DNA of 64,000 bases from assembly GCA_025267735.1 (NCBI GenBank), contig CM046299.1, positions 26,624,468-26,688,467 of the forward strand, read 5' to 3'. The DNA comes from Mactra quadrangularis (lineage: Eukaryota > Mollusca > Bivalvia > Venerida > Mactridae). Shown here in pieces: positions 1 through 11,484 of this stretch (positions within the stretch are counted from its first letter, which is position 1; each line of letters starts with the position of its first letter). A program made the position numbers and the translations under genes. Below the pieces are notes generated by a model. It was not told the origin of the DNA. It searched no databases and saw only the letters and a list, made by a program, of their open reading frames with translations.

Positions 1-514
1 TCCCTTTTATGGATCATGGACTTAATGCTTGCGTAGTAACCTGTACAAGTATGCAAATCAGCTCAGGCCTCAAGACTATTTTTTTTAAAGTAGTTGAACA
101 ACAAACTTTATATTTTACTTGCCAGAAACAAATGTTTACTAGCAGTTAGGAGTTGCCACACCCCAAATATAGGTCATCAGGGGCAATAGAATATGATCAT
201 AAATGTGAAGTCCTGCAGCTGAGTATTTAATCATTACAAATATGATACAGTTACATTCATGTTATTTTCAACATCATTATCTATAATACAATACACTGAT
301 AAATGGTTGCCATTGGTTACCAAAATATTAATAATCACACTATGTAGTAGATAGTGTCATGATGATTAACAAGTAGGTGCAAATTGGTAAGATCCTACAG
401 ATAAAGGCAAGCACATCATAAAAATATTGAATCTCATAGAAACAGTGCATAATGGAAAATATAAATGAACATCAATAACAAACGCAGCACTTAACTTTTG
501 ATCAGTAAGAACAC
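1..514. other. AT-rich flank without a recognised gene
   Basis: I see no supportable exon. The part at about 120-190 resembles 2920-2985 and 22295-22350 (each has a TTACTAGCAGT-like start followed by CAAATATAGGTCATCAG), so it is probably an old interspersed repeat. Confidence 0.4.
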
Positions 515-520
515 TTTATT
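515..520 (-). terminator. Candidate poly(A) signal AATAAA
   Basis: TTTATT on the plus strand reads AATAAA on the minus strand, about 140 bp downstream of the stop of the candidate terminal exon at 659-898. The hexamer is common by chance in AT-rich DNA. Its weight comes only from its spacing to that open frame. Confidence 0.3.
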
Positions 521-658
521 TGTTCATAGCAGCAATATCATAATACTACTAGGTAAGTTCAAAATTATGATATATAAAGTACATAAAGGAAGTAACCGCA
601 AAACTCAACAGTTTATTACTGGACAGTAGGTCTTTTGAGGTACAAAACTTTACTGGAC

Positions 659-898
659 CTAACCAAAAGACGTAATTCGGAACTCCAATTTATGGGGTTG
701 TTTTTTCGTCCGTGAATTCTGGATATAATCTACTCTAACACGACTGAAGAATATATTACTTATTTTGATGAGTTGCAAAATTGTGTGAAAGAGATCAAAT
801 TCTTTGCGGAACAGTCTGTCCTGTAAACCTACAGATCTAGACGAACCTTCTAATTTTTTACGAGATTTGTCTGTTGGTCCCCCATGTTTAGGAAGTGA
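659..898 (-). CDS. Candidate 3'-terminal coding exon, product unrecognised
   Basis: On the minus strand a pyrimidine-containing acceptor (TTACCTTTACACAG) is followed by an open frame of 79 codons ending in TAG, with a possible AATAAA about 140 bp further on. The peptide begins SLPKHGGPTDKSRKKLEG and is basic. The stretch also holds more CpG dinucleotides than its AT-rich surroundings. I do not recognise the family. It lies on the same strand as, and downstream of, the C2CD2-like exon at 6394-6786, and the phases would permit direct joining (both phase 0). However, I could not find the intervening lipid-transfer and C2 exons in the 5.5 kb between, so it may belong to another gene or be a chance open frame. 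A second acceptor nearby (CACCTCTTTCAG) reads into stops. Confidence 0.28.
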   Translation of the reverse strand, partial: SLPKHGGPTDKSRKKLEGSSRSVGLQDRLFRKEFDLFHTILQLIKISNIFFSRVRVDYIQNSRTKKQPHKLEFRITSFG

Positions 899-1097
899 CT
901 GTGTAAAGGTAATTAAGCATTATTTCTCTTCCTGAAAGAGGTGTTATCCAAAAACAACACAATTAGTCTGTCTGAGTATAATAATGAATAACATCTAGGT
1001 TAGTATTTTCTTGTTAACATAATTATGCATGATGATATATCATGATAAATTACCGTAGATTAAACCAAGTCTACAGCCTTAGTAACAGCTGATCATA

Positions 1098-1372
1098 GCC
1101 CACCCAGAACACATTCGATAGCACACATTTAGTCTTACTGATTGATGGTTCATGGGTTTGATTCCTGGGCGTGGCAGACTTTTGTGGAGTACAGTCGAAA
1201 ATAATTTCTAGGGTCATTCTCCCTCCTACTACTGATTCTTAATCAGTCCACTGATGGATGTATGTGCCAAGTAATTGGTTTAAACAGCTAAATTCAGATA
1301 TTTAGCCTTGCCAGGAATGATGAGTCGGTTGATTGACCGATGTAACATGACCTGCACAGTGAGTTGCTAGTA
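1098..1372 (+). repeat. tRNA-derived SINE, family 1
   Basis: It has a degenerate tRNA-like head with a B-box-like block (GGTTCATGGGTTTGATTCC), then a body containing GTTTAAACAGCTAAATTCAG and GCCTTGCCAGGAATGATGAG. The same body recurs at 18868-19150, and minus-strand copies occur near 10205-10378, 38446-38745, 41705-42002 and 62500-62705. No intact tRNA cloverleaf is present. Confidence 0.75.
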
Positions 1373-1583
1373 TATTAAACAATTTGTTTGTGTGAACTTA
1401 TTATGTATCGTAATAAATTAAACCATGTTTACAGATGATAATACAGGCTGAATTACAATTAAGTCCTTGTTGTTATGTAGGGTAAAGAACTTGAAACAAA
1501 CATTTTAATTAATAAACATACTCTTGAACATTACTATTACAGTCACTAGGTACAAAGTAATTTTAATGTTTCCAAACACATTT

Positions 1584-1658
1584 CGCGGGCTTAGCGCAAA
1601 ACAATCGTAACTCAATTTTAAAAATGAGTGAGCTGCGGGCATTTTGCACCAAGCCCAC
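1584..1658. repeat. Short foldback hairpin, type H1 (copy 1)
   Basis: The left arm GCGGGCTTAGCGCAAAAC is mirrored on the right by an imperfect complement ending GCACCAAGCCCAC. One of five H1 copies (others at 2716, 10706, 15859, 34696). This is the most decayed right arm: several pairs are lost and part of the arm reads GCGGGCATTTTGC. Confidence 0.75.
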
Positions 1659-1797
1659 AATTAGTAGATTGAACAGTGAAAAACTAGTCTATATTCTTTT
1701 TTATTTACATGTAGTAAGACTGGGTTTTACGCTGTATAATATTATATTGTTTCAAATTGGAACAATACCATAAATAAGTTTCCATATTTAAGTTACC

Positions 1798-2190
1798 AAA
1801 ATCACAACCTGATTAAAACCCGATCTACAATTTTCCGCTCGCCTACTCGCTAATTTAGATCTGGCTGTTTTCTTAGAGGGTCACGTTCAGGTGACCTTTT
1901 CTCATTATGATATTCATGACGAAATTGTTATGTTTAGTTACTTGTTTACATCGACCACATCACACAATTTGAAATGAGCTGTCCAATCGCAGACTGAGAA
2001 TAATAACGTTGTCAAATTAGCTCCCAAACCTTGGTCTAAAAATAGAAATTACGAAATCAAAATGCTATTAATAGTGTTTCGTCTAGATGAAAGCTAAGCA
2101 TAGATTGGTCGGCATAAAGGTCATCTCAACGTGACCCTCCATTGGAACCTTAGACAACAACGCTCTACAGGATATCTGTTTATGGAGATT
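1798..2190. repeat. ~390-bp interspersed repeat, copy 1
   Basis: It matches 36292-36690 along its whole length. Shared blocks include TTAAAACCCGATCTA, GCTAATTTAGATCTGGC, TCCAATCGCAGACTG / CCAATCGCAGACTGTG, CCTTGGTCTAAAAATAGAAA and TGAAAGCTA(A/C)GCAT. An internal inverted pair, GGGTCACGTT and AACGTGACCC, suggests a foldback DNA element. No coding capacity is seen. Confidence 0.75.
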
Positions 2191-2715
2191 GCCAAAATCA
2201 CAACTTCTTTACAATAAGATTCAACTGTACATAACTAGTTCTTCAAGCTTTCTCTGACGCACAAAAATACCATGGAAACATTGTTGTAACTGCATGCATT
2301 CTCTAAATAAACTTTCCCAAAATTTTTGGGTACCAGTAAACTAATGCGGTAAATGACATACTAAATGAAACCAAATGGCTCCAGTACAGACAAATTGCTG
2401 TAACTTTCTCTAAGACAAATACATCAATCACTATATCAGGAAGAGATTGAGACAGTTTCAAGTCATGCTGTGTGTTTAGGTAATGCCAATAATAAATGTT
2501 CAGGCTCCAGAAATCTATAAATATATGTAATGTTTAAACATCAGAGCATAAGTTTTAAGACTTAATTGCTGACAATTTAATATCACTTTATAAAGTGATT
2601 CCTAATGTCTGATTTTCTAAAAGTTTTCTGACAGTTAAAAGAAACTACAAACTGCAGGGCCCGACAATAATTTTCGAAGTACTGGTTGCAAGTAGGACAA
2701 CTAGCTACATAATTT

Positions 2716-2788
2716 GCAGGTTTAGCGCAAAAGGGTTGTAACTCAAGTTAAAAGAGTGGTTACAACCTTTTTGCGCTAAGTCTGCGGG
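2716..2788. repeat. Short foldback hairpin, type H1 (copy 2)
   Basis: Near-perfect stem: the arm GGTTTAGCGCAAAAGGGTTG pairs with CAACCTTTTTGCGCTAAG around a short loop. The asymmetric loop block reads AAAAGAG, so this copy lies in the opposite sense to the one at 10706. Confidence 0.85.
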
Positions 2789-3629
2789 GATTATACTTCA
2801 CGTCCCCTGCAAAAAGTAGTTCTTAAATTCATGAGTAGTATATGTCCACTGGTTCATTGTTCATGAACTGTTCATGAAGTCATGAACTTCTTTTCACAAT
2901 TAATGGTTGCTTGAAACCTGATGTTTACTTGCAGTAACAATATGTCCAAACCCAAATATATGTCATCAGAGGCAATCAGCTGACATTGAATGTCAACCAC
3001 TGGATTGAATATTTAAAATTTTTATGCAGTAATTGTTAAATTTTGATACAAAATTTGATATTCATAGTTAGATAACTTAAGGCTCATAATGACGTCATTC
3101 TGAAAACTTATTATGCAGGTATTATTATGGAAGCTATATTTATACTTCACCTGCAGGTCTGTGACTAGAAATAGGTAGCTCTGATAGAAATGAGAGTTAA
3201 GAAAAGCTGGCACTAAGATTTTAGAAATCTGTACATAGATCTGTATTAAATCAAAATCTACAGGAATACAGGTAAAAATGTAAAACAATGCATTCTTTGT
3301 AATATATTTTAACACTTACTAGAACAAGTCATTGTCTTCAAATATGTCTCATTATGTATATAGGCTGTACCTTTATAATAACTTAGGCCAACATACTTAA
3401 ATTTGTTGGTTATTCATTCCCAATCTGTCCTCTTATTTCATGTTGACCCAACTACTGAATGACTTTAACTCACAAAACCAACAATTATAAAATGAGCACA
3501 GTCAAGGAAGCAAATAAAGTAGAATATTAATTATACTGCAACTACCGGATGAGACTCTATAAAGATGGAAAAATTGTGTTTGGCTCCAATGACTGCATTC
3601 TATACACAAACATTTCTCATTTATTTATT
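2789..3629. other. Intergenic or intronic stretch, no gene seen
   Basis: Contains a cluster of TTCATGAA-type palindromes (2850-2890) and a second copy of the CAAATATATGTCATCAG repeat (about 2920-2985). A 97-codon minus-strand frame at 3022-3315 has no recognisable domain and low-complexity AT-driven composition, so I do not call it. Confidence 0.4.
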
Positions 3630-3903
3630 TTGTTGGGTTTAACCCCGTAGCAATACATTGTATAGGTAATAAAACAGCTTCCAGCGCACCTAACCTAGCT
3701 TTCCTGCACCCTTGTCTATAACACCTGCCCTTCCACAAGGCTGGAAACTTCTTTATATACCTTTTTAATGAAGGAAAATTGACATTACTGTCAAATTTTC
3801 ATGAAAGGGTATAACCTCCCAGGGTGGGATTCAAACCTGTACCCCTTCGGAACACTAGATTCGAAATCCAGGTGCACTACCAACTGTGCTACCGACCTGG
3901 GTT
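3630..3903 (-). repeat. tRNA-derived SINE, family 2 (copy 1)
   Basis: Read on the minus strand, a tRNA-like head (GGTCGGTAGCACAGTTGG, then GGTTTGAATCCCACCCTGGG) is followed by a body ending in a tail that on the plus strand reads GTTGGGTTTAACCCCGTAGC. It aligns throughout with 18205-18492. The tail resembles that of family 1 copies at 38446 and 41705, suggesting both are mobilised by related LINEs (inference). Confidence 0.8.
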
Positions 3904-5956
3904 TCTCATTTTATTTAATTTAAAAATGTATCAAAATTTCAAATATAGAGTCAGAATTTAATTGTGCTTGTCAATTTTTATATTAAAATTTTCTATTTAT
4001 ATCATCCAAACCAAAATTATGATTGAACAGAGCGATCAGGTCATCATCGATCATTTATTTTATGGTCTAAAGAATATCTCCTTAAATCACCAGAGCAACA
4101 ACCCTAGCATTATCTGTTCTTTAAGATAAAAGATATATCTCCCTATTCTCTCATCTTGGCAAGTATAGTATGGAAATAATTTAGAAATTGAAATTCTTTC
4201 GAAGTGTTGGAAAACACATTAAAATATTATGAATCTGACAAATAAATTCCTGTTTGATAAATTTAAACATCAGTTCAAAGTAGACACATCATTACATAAA
4301 CATGTTAAGAGCACCTAGCAAAGAAAAGTAATAAATAATGTCAAACTTGATGCTTTTGCAGAACTTAGACCAAGAAATAATGGGAATATACTGTTGTACT
4401 AAAATCATGGAAGTAAATGTACAATGCATAAAATAGTGGTTTTTAGAGCTCATATAACACACATCACAGACATTTCAGATTTCTACTAATAGGGAAGAAA
4501 ATAGTGCCACACAAAACCTTATTCTTTTTTCTAATATTGATAATTTTATTTGCATGAATACTCTTTTGTCTGCCCAATCATTTCTATGTTAATTGTCTTT
4601 TTTCCTGATTCTGCACAAAGTTTGTGTAGTAGTCAAGTTTAACTGGATGCATTAATAAATAGTATAAAATTTTAGAAAATGATAATGATTATGATTATTT
4701 GAAAATGTATATTACACATTCAAACACAGCAGTGGCTGTACTTCTCTATTCAGGCATAATTAGCAGGCAGGTAAATCATAATTAAAGACCTCCCCCCCAC
4801 ACACCACCCTTAGTCAAAACATCTGGAGTACCTTAATTGCCAGAATCCAAAAACACACCACAGTCATAATACATTCTACTAAGCAATAATAGTAAGGGTC
4901 TGCAATATTAATTTCACAGGAATGTACATTCAGTCATAAAAAAAACCATTTTATCGTCAAAATTCTGGAAAAATTGTTACAAAAATGTAACATTTCTCGA
5001 AGTTTGAACTAAATATAGTTCACTTAAGAAGTTAGAACAGACATCATTTAGATCTTGCCTTGAAATGGTCATTAAACTGAGAAATTCATCTATAAGTTTT
5101 TCTAAATCAATTTAAAATAATAGCAACATTAATGTTTTTTTAAGAAAAAGCAACAGAACCTTAGTATAAGGTATAATATATAACCAATATTACTACACAT
5201 TCAATTCATCAATAAAGTTACCAAGATTACCAAAGATTATAACATCTACACATATATTCAGTATATGTCTAGTTCTGCAAAGCCAATTGTGACAGGTTTT
5301 TTCAATAAATTGTGAGGACATTGTTGTCTAATAATTAAATAACAATTAACAATATACAATGAATACATCAGGGAATGATTAGTTCACACAAATCAGCCTT
5401 GAGTATTATTTTTCAATGCCTTTTAAGTTTGCACAGTCATTATATTCAATACCAGGGAGAATATGAGATGATGAGTGTTGCGCTAAAACTAATTATGTCG
5501 TAATTCTTATCTAAAATGGATCAGTTAACCCTTTCAAGGGTAAACAAATGTTGTTATTGAAATATCAATTTTAGATGCAAGAAAGCTAATTTCACCTGGC
5601 AAACATCATAAAGATCTCCTTTAATTTTAACAGATAATATCAATCATCGATTCATAGAAATCATTGAATCTTTGATAAATGATAGCATCTATCAATTATA
5701 CAGGAATGTTCCAGGTACAGTGAGGAATCTGAATAAGTTGCAAAACTCATGTGAAAGATTTACCTTATATACTATTATAGCATCAGTAGAGTCTGATATC
5801 AAGTTTTAGAAGTAATTTGAAATCATGTTGAAATGAAAACAGCAATTACATCAACAGTCACCAGGCCCTTAACAATCCTTTAGTAGCCCAAAGTCAAGGG
5901 CTAGTTAAGCTGAGTCAGGCTAGTAAGATTAGAATATAATTCATTTAGTTGGGTTA
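3904..5956. other. AT-rich stretch without recognised gene
   Basis: No exon-like block with splice sites and a family match was found on either strand. There is a short C-rich run near 4789-4800. If the C2CD2-like gene extends leftwards, this would be part of its first intron. Confidence 0.4.
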
Positions 5957-6177
5957 GGCCACAACAAATTGATAATTTGTTCTAAGGATTCGCTCGCACC
6001 TTAATTTTGACGGTTTTTACAAAAAAAATATTTTTATTTCCTCGCTAGCTGATAAAAATTTGGTCAAACCGCTATATAAAGCAAGTGAATAAAGACTTTT
6101 TTTTTTCTTCGCTCGCTCGCCCCATTTTTTTTTCAGAAAAATCCGTAGAACATAATTATGATCAACTTGTTGTGGCC
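5957..6177. mobile_element. PIF/Harbinger-like MITE
   Basis: Terminal inverted repeats of about 35 bp start GGCCACAACAAATTGAT at the left and, read inwards from the right, GGCCACAACAAGTTGAT. TTA flanks both ends, matching the 3-bp target duplication typical of the PIF/Harbinger superfamily. The 221-bp interior is non-coding and includes two GCTCGC-containing blocks. Assignment rests on TIR start and TSD only. Confidence 0.7.
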
Positions 6178-6393
6178 TTACAGTATACTTGATTTATTTT
6201 GCCCTTTAAATAACTACATAACATGTATAATAAATCTTAAATAAAACAATATCTATTTAGTGAATCTAGAAGGGTAATTTAAAATTAAACCCATCTGTTT
6301 GTTACCATGGCAACCAAATCATTTTATAAATGAAAATAATGATTATGATAAAAATTAAAATAAAATGTAATAAAAAAAACATAGAATACATAC

Positions 6394-6786
6394 CCCGAGT
6401 TTGGCAGCTTGCTCGTTAAGTGATTGAACCCAAGCATTAACAAACTGTGGGAACTCTTCATAATGCAAGTAGAACCAGTTAAGTGCCGAGTTCAACCAGA
6501 AAGTGGACTCTGGTGTGTGGGGTCCCTGTGCAACCGCCTTATTCCTCGATAATCCATCCTTGGATTTGTCCCACGAAATCCGGGGTTGCAAAGGTCCAAA
6601 GAATGTAGTTAGGGAGTTGATCACACCTACAATCAAAAGACCAGCCGAAATCCAAAATATCAATAAAAAATCCAAGAAATAATCCTCCCAGCTAAACATG
6701 TTCTGCACGTTTGCCCCGGCTTCCGCCATCTTTGAATATGTTTCACCTAGTCGGTACCATATCAGCTTCAATGTTAAATCAGCCAT
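6394..6786 (-). CDS. C2CD2L: C2CD2/C2CD2L-like (TMEM24-type) lipid-transfer protein, first coding exon
   Basis: The exon encodes 131 residues and ends at a GTATGT donor in phase 0. A hydrophobic segment at about residues 36-60 (DFLLIFWISAGLLIVG) would anchor the protein in the ER. The exon ends with WVQSLNEQAAKLG, matching the start of the SMP lipid-binding module in C2CD2/C2CD2L (human WVRALNEQA). The family tethers ER to plasma membrane and carries phospholipids. An in-frame TAA sits just upstream of Met1 (6786), so the frame cannot start earlier. Met20 at 6729 has a better initiation context (AAGATGG) and may be the real start. The SMP remainder and C2 domain are not identified in the window. 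Orthology to C2CD2 versus C2CD2L is not resolvable from one exon. Confidence 0.68.
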
Positions 6787-6948
6787 ACATTAGCCAATGA
6801 AATGCTTCCTTCTAACAGGTGTAACCTTGGCAACAGTTTTTCTCTCCCATAAACTGCTTTGGCACCGGTTCAACATCAAAGGTAGAATTTTGTGTTTTCT
6901 TTTACCTATGTCAAATGTTTGTTTTCATGCTGATACGGGAATCTCCTA

Positions 6949-6956
6949 TGACGTCA
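6949..6956. promoter_or_regulatory. CRE palindrome TGACGTCA upstream of the C2CD2-like gene
   Basis: A perfect CREB/ATF consensus, TGACGTCA, lies about 163 bp upstream of the first ATG of the C2CD2-like exon. An ATTGGCTAAT (CCAAT-type) motif overlaps 6790-6800. Both positions fit a proximal promoter for the minus-strand gene, but function is inferred. Confidence 0.4.
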
Positions 6957-7008
6957 ATAGAGAACTGTCAAATATCAAAACGAGGCTACGTATTCCCCGA
7001 TGACTGTT

Positions 7009-7463
7009 TAGGCAGGGGCGGCTCAAGATGGGGTTTATAAAGGGGTTCTAGTTTAGTAAAATGTTACCTTCTTTAGGCGGTTCCGGGGGGGGGGCGGACC
7101 CGGCGTACGACCCCCCTAAAATTGCCCAAGCAAAGTTTTTTTCTATAATAAAATATGATATTTATAGGAAAATATATAAATATAAATCAAAAATTTCGCA
7201 CGCTATGCGTGCAATTAATAACAAGAATGGAACTACGCTTATACAATGACATACTTTTATCGTATACCCTGGGAAAGGATATTTTAGATTCTGTAAATGT
7301 GCCTGAATCCCTTAGAAATGAGCTTTAGGGGTCGCAGCAACTCTGAACCCCTGGTCAAGGCTTTGTCCAGGACCCAGAGTGGGTCCTTGAATACGACCCC
7401 TAGACCCACAGTACGCTTGTTCATTTCCGACCCCCGTAACTGGAAATCCTGGAGCCGCCTATG
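7009..7463. mobile_element. GGCGGATCC-type MITE, long form (copy 1)
   Basis: The ends read GGGGCGGCTC on the left and GGAGCCGCC on the right. The interior (GGCGGACCCGGCGTACG, then AAATTGCCCAAGCAAAG) is shared with 44956-45426, so the two are long-form members of one family. The plus-strand frame at 7061-7249 lies inside the element and is not a gene. Confidence 0.75.
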
Positions 7464-8631
7464 ACTATCATGAAATTTGACAGATGATTGTGTCTTTAAA
7501 CATTTAATAATATTATATTGTGCAAAACCTTATGAATGTTTTATGTGAAAAATTATTGATTTTTAGATAGAGCTGGGTAAGCCTATTAATACCAGGGATT
7601 TTATATAATAGGGATTTTATATAACATGTTACATATGTAAAAGTTGTAAGTTCTTAAAAAATCTAGATTTAGGGGCCTATAGAATATACCATGTAAAGTA
7701 GCAGTCCAGAGACGTAGATACTGTTATCTATGTTTCTGAGCGGTCCAAATCTCAGTGTGAGTAATGACCTCATGTACAGAGTCCTTGATGTGACCGTCAG
7801 ACGGATGATTTTGTGTATGATCATATGAGTGAGATACCATTAAACATGTTTTGTTACCAAAAATAAAATTATTATTGTATGTTATATCTTACTCTATGAG
7901 GGTTTATATGAGCACATTGGGATAAGTGACCCTGGGCAGACCACACTTGTAACATTATTCGATTTAATAATGAAATGGAGATTTTAAGTTAATTTTATAT
8001 CAGTCACATACTTTCATGTAGACAACGCTGAGACGTGATTGCTTGATTAAAATTTTCTGATATGAAACAAAGTTTAAAATCATGCTCATCCACATACAAT
8101 GATCCTAATTAAGCTATGTCCCTGTACTTCTCATGATACTCCACCACCAACCTCCAGAGCTAAGTTATGTGGACTTTCTCCACAGTCCTTCATTCATTGA
8201 TGCAGTCCATAATTCATGAAAAATATGTGACTATAATTTGTAAAACTAATATGTTTCATAATAGGCCTACAATCTAATACAACTATAATATTGATGATAT
8301 TGTTACCATGGTATCATGCAGTAACATGTGTGTCACATGATATCAGTATTCTTTACTGTAAAATCATTGATGATGTATGTTTAAATCCTGACAGGTAAAG
8401 GTGTCACCGTCTTATTAAAACAGGATTAGGTGCCAGATGGTTTCAAATTTAAGGCATTGTGTCACGCAATCTGTCACCAACCAATTTCTACTAACATGAA
8501 AACCTAGTAAATCAATATACATTGTGCTTACACCCAATCTGATGAACAGCTATGCTAAACTTGTTGAGCATGATCAACAACATACTTTTGTCCGATTTAT
8601 ACATGGGCTGTAAACAATTACTAGGGGTACT
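7464..8631. other. Intergenic stretch, no gene seen
   Basis: The only structure seen is a small direct duplication of an AGGGATTTTATATAA unit at about 7593-7625. Nothing with splice sites or a family match. Confidence 0.4.
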
Positions 8632-8639
8632 ATCATTAT

Positions 8640-9087
8640 TAGGGGTGTAACAATATGGTAAAAACCGTATTGCAATATATTGCAATACGCGAAACCCGTA
8701 TTGCAATATATTGCAATACATACCAGTTTTTTGTTAGACACGCATGTGCATCGTCCTAATTGGATCAGCATAACACGCATATGTGTATTTTCAAATGATC
8801 TTTTTTAAAATGTTTGAATTACTTGTGTAAAAGGGTTTATATGTAACTTTTGAAGATATTTTTCTCTCGTTTGACTAAATGTTTAACCTGTAAAGCACAG
8901 TCAGATTATTTCAAGTATTTAACACATTTTAACATTTATATAAACATACAACTTTCAGATTATGATAAAAATAAACAATACAACATATAACTACAAAAAC
9001 CGGTTCAAGGAAAAACAAACCGGTTAAAAACCATTAGAATTCGTATTGCAATATTAACCAGTATATCGGTTATCCATTACACCCCTA
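8640..9087. mobile_element. hAT-type MITE with 8-bp target duplication (copy A)
   Basis: TIRs TAGGGGTGTAACAATA and ...ATTACACCCCTA are flanked by an exact 8-bp duplication ATCATTAT (8632-8639 and 9088-9095). Near one end the motif ATTGCAATATATTGCAAT occurs twice. The other end carries TTGCAATATTAACC. CCGGTT motifs lie inside. It matches 30351-30841 in reverse orientation. Non-autonomous: the frames at 8512-8780 are repeat sequence. Confidence 0.88.
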
Positions 9088-9198
9088 ATCATTATCATTG
9101 TTTTTCAATGGCTTGGTTCACTTAGAGTATGTCACCCATAATATCAAACCATCTTTGGACTGATTATAGTCACAAATCCTTCTATAAGGTATTGTAAT

Positions 9199-9478
9199 CA
9201 GGGACGGTTCCAGGATTTTTTTCTAGGGAGGTCTAAACTTTTTCTAGGGGGGGGGGGGGATCCTACATTTCAAACCATAACCACATTATACATTGTTTGC
9301 AGAATAACGCAACATATTAATAATACAACATATAATAACCATTGTATCTATGTTAAACACAAAGAGAAAATTGCTTCTTGTAACTTAAAAATGGCTAACA
9401 GTTAAAAAATATACTCCTGGATGGGTACATTTTGGAAATTTAAGGGGGGTCTGGACCCCTCCTCCCGCTGGACCCATA
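9199..9478. mobile_element. GGCGGATCC-type MITE, short form, decayed (copy 2)
   Basis: The left end GGACGGTTCCAGGATTTTT and the TCTAGGGAGG block correspond to the copies at 31658 and 42073. The right end CCCGCTGGACCCAT is degraded. The interior ATTATACATTGTTTGCAGAA block is shared with the other short forms. Confidence 0.7.
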
Positions 9479-9779
9479 TCCAGGATATGCTCAGACCAGT
9501 CTCCCCCAACTACAACACTACTTATTCAGTTTGAATGCTTATTTTAATATTAGATTTTCTCTATTTAAAAAAACGACACCATTCATCAAAGCATTATGTA
9601 ATTCTAGTTAATTAATGAAAATAATTTGAAGCTTAACATCGTAAGCCACTTTTCTGTAATAAATTTCTAAGTGATAATTGATTTTGTTTGTTAACTATTG
9701 TATTCTCATGTTCTGGCATGAGTTTATGTAATAATGCTCTTTATTTTTATTCCTTTCATTTTAGATTACATTGGCAGCT

Positions 9780-10047
9780 GCTGTGGTAGAGTGGTTAACT
9801 CACTTAACTTCTAACCCTATCAACCACATTGAAATCTTATCAAAACAAGATATGCTTTCTCAGAAAATTCTACATAAATCAACTTGTCTCCAGGCGTGGT
9901 GAAGCAGCCAGTTCTTTGAGAAGAGACTTTAAGGATTTAGTTCTTAAAGACAGATTAAATAATGGGCTGAACTTGACACTGAACATGTTAACAAGTGTTA
10001 ATAATGATCTTTCATGCTTATACATGTATAGTACTTAATACAGCAAA
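9780..10047 (+). other. Possible tRNA-like fragment followed by an unassigned open frame
   Basis: A pyrimidine-rich AG (TTTCATTTTAG) precedes a segment with GTGGTAGAGTGGTTAACTC, which resembles a tRNA-like SINE head. It is followed by an open frame to 10038 that reads fairly protein-like in the middle (RRGEAASSLRRDFKDLVLK). No ATG start, no donor and no family match, so I do not call a gene. Confidence 0.2.
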
Positions 10048-10378
10048 ATCCACCCAGGTAGCTCAATCAGTAGTGCACTAGTCCTATGAAGGCTATGATC
10101 AAGGGGTCATAGATTCAATTCCTGGGTAGGGCATACTTTGTAGAGCTTGGTCAGGAAATATATTTTCTATGGCCATTTTTCTTTTCACTACTGATTCATA
10201 CATAGGCACTGTCAGTGACTGACAACTGCCTGTCATGATTTAGAATCAGCTGTAGTAGGGAGAATTGCATTAGAAATCATTTCATGAACAAACTCCACAA
10301 AAGTAAGCTCTGCCCAGGAATCAAACCCTCAACCCCACAATCAGACTTGTGCGCTACCAACTGAGTTAGCCAGACAGG
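10048..10378. repeat. Two family-1 SINE heads in inverted arrangement
   Basis: A plus-strand head (GGTAGCTCAATCAGTAG, GATTCAATTCCTGGG) occupies about 10048-10210. A minus-strand head (plus-strand text GGAATCAAACCCTCAACCCC, CTACCAACTGAG) occupies about 10205-10378. The halves face away from each other and could fold as a long imperfect hairpin. Confidence 0.75.
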
Positions 10379-10705
10379 ATCTATAATGAGGATATATCTA
10401 GGAGGAGAAAACTTTGAACATAACTCACATTTTTTCATATTTGTATGGTTTATTGTTATAGATATTAACATATCTACAAGGCATACAAAGAAGCAACAAA
10501 GTACAAACATACCAGATTAGTATCTCCAGTACATTGTTTTATTACAATAATTTATAATTGAACATTTCATATAAAACAATAATAAAGAAAATTAAAAAAA
10601 ACAAGAAACATTTTCCCTCATTTATACTCACTAATATTAACAAAATTGTTAACAAAATTGTAACAATATATACATAAAAGCAGTATGTTGTCATTTCCTA
10701 AGATA

Positions 10706-10788
10706 TATCGCGGGTTTAGTGCAAAACGGTTGTAACTCATTCTTTTCTTATATTGAGTTACGACAGTTTTGCCCTTAACCCGTGATAT
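10706..10788. repeat. Short foldback hairpin, type H1 (copy 3)
   Basis: The ATATCGCGGGTTTAG arm pairs with CTTAACCCGTGATAT. The GTAACTCA/TGAGTTAC inner pairs enclose a TTCTTTTC-containing loop. The outer ATAT pairs match those of the type H2 copies. Confidence 0.85.
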
Positions 10789-11179
10789 GTTTATCATTCA
10801 GCAATAACATGAACATTTTGATTAAAACATTGCAAAGCACTCAAAACTTTAAAATACAACTATAAGTTAGTATTTCTTGAATATTTACTACAATTATGGC
10901 AGAAGCACTTAGTTATAAACAAAAATTACAATTCTATACGCGATTTGCTCATTATTCATGCTTCATGACTTGAGGATATAAAGTCTGGTCTGTTCTATAC
11001 AGTAATCAACATAAAATGCATATATATACATTTGTGTATTTAACAATCTGACAATTTTGATCCAATACTTCACATTCATTCATAATGATTTTAGACTGGT
11101 TGCAACATGTTGTATTTGTATACCACACAAGATATATAAATTCCATTATATTATAAACATAGTTTGACTGTTTTACGAG

Positions 11180-11410
11180 GGATCCTAAAGAAATTCCTAG
11201 TTGGTTATTTAGAGTTTCCTCATTAACACTAGGGTTTTATCCAACAATAAAAGACAAAATAATTGGATACAGATTTGCAGTCACAATCATGGAAACTCAA
11301 ATTCACAAAACAACATCACTTTTTCGGGGATCCTGCTTAGAATCACTGTGATTCCTTCAAAGTTTTGGGGATACTTGAAAACTTGGGACATTGTTAGTGT
11401 CAATCTCTGA
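11180..11410. repeat. Interspersed repeat shared with 25225-25465
   Basis: Shared order of blocks: CCTCATTAA, AGGGxTTxTxTCCAA, ACAGATTTGC, TTCTTxxCAAGTTTTGGxGAT, then ACACGGTAAGTGT or ACATTGTTAGTGT. The copies are diverged. No coding sense. Confidence 0.55.
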
Positions 11411-11484
11411 TTAAAAATACATGTATACTTTGGTGTTTTATAACACTGACTGCCAGCACATGTTATATCAGGACTAAAATACAC

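Noticed and set aside
6797..7003. 68-codon plus-strand frame divergent from the C2CD2-like exon
   Set aside because: It lies over the presumed promoter and 5' UTR of the minus-strand gene, has no family match and no splice support.
10054..10130. Possible true tRNA genes at the SINE heads
   Set aside because: A- and B-box-like blocks are present, but the stems are broken and the same sequence is followed by SINE bodies in several copies.
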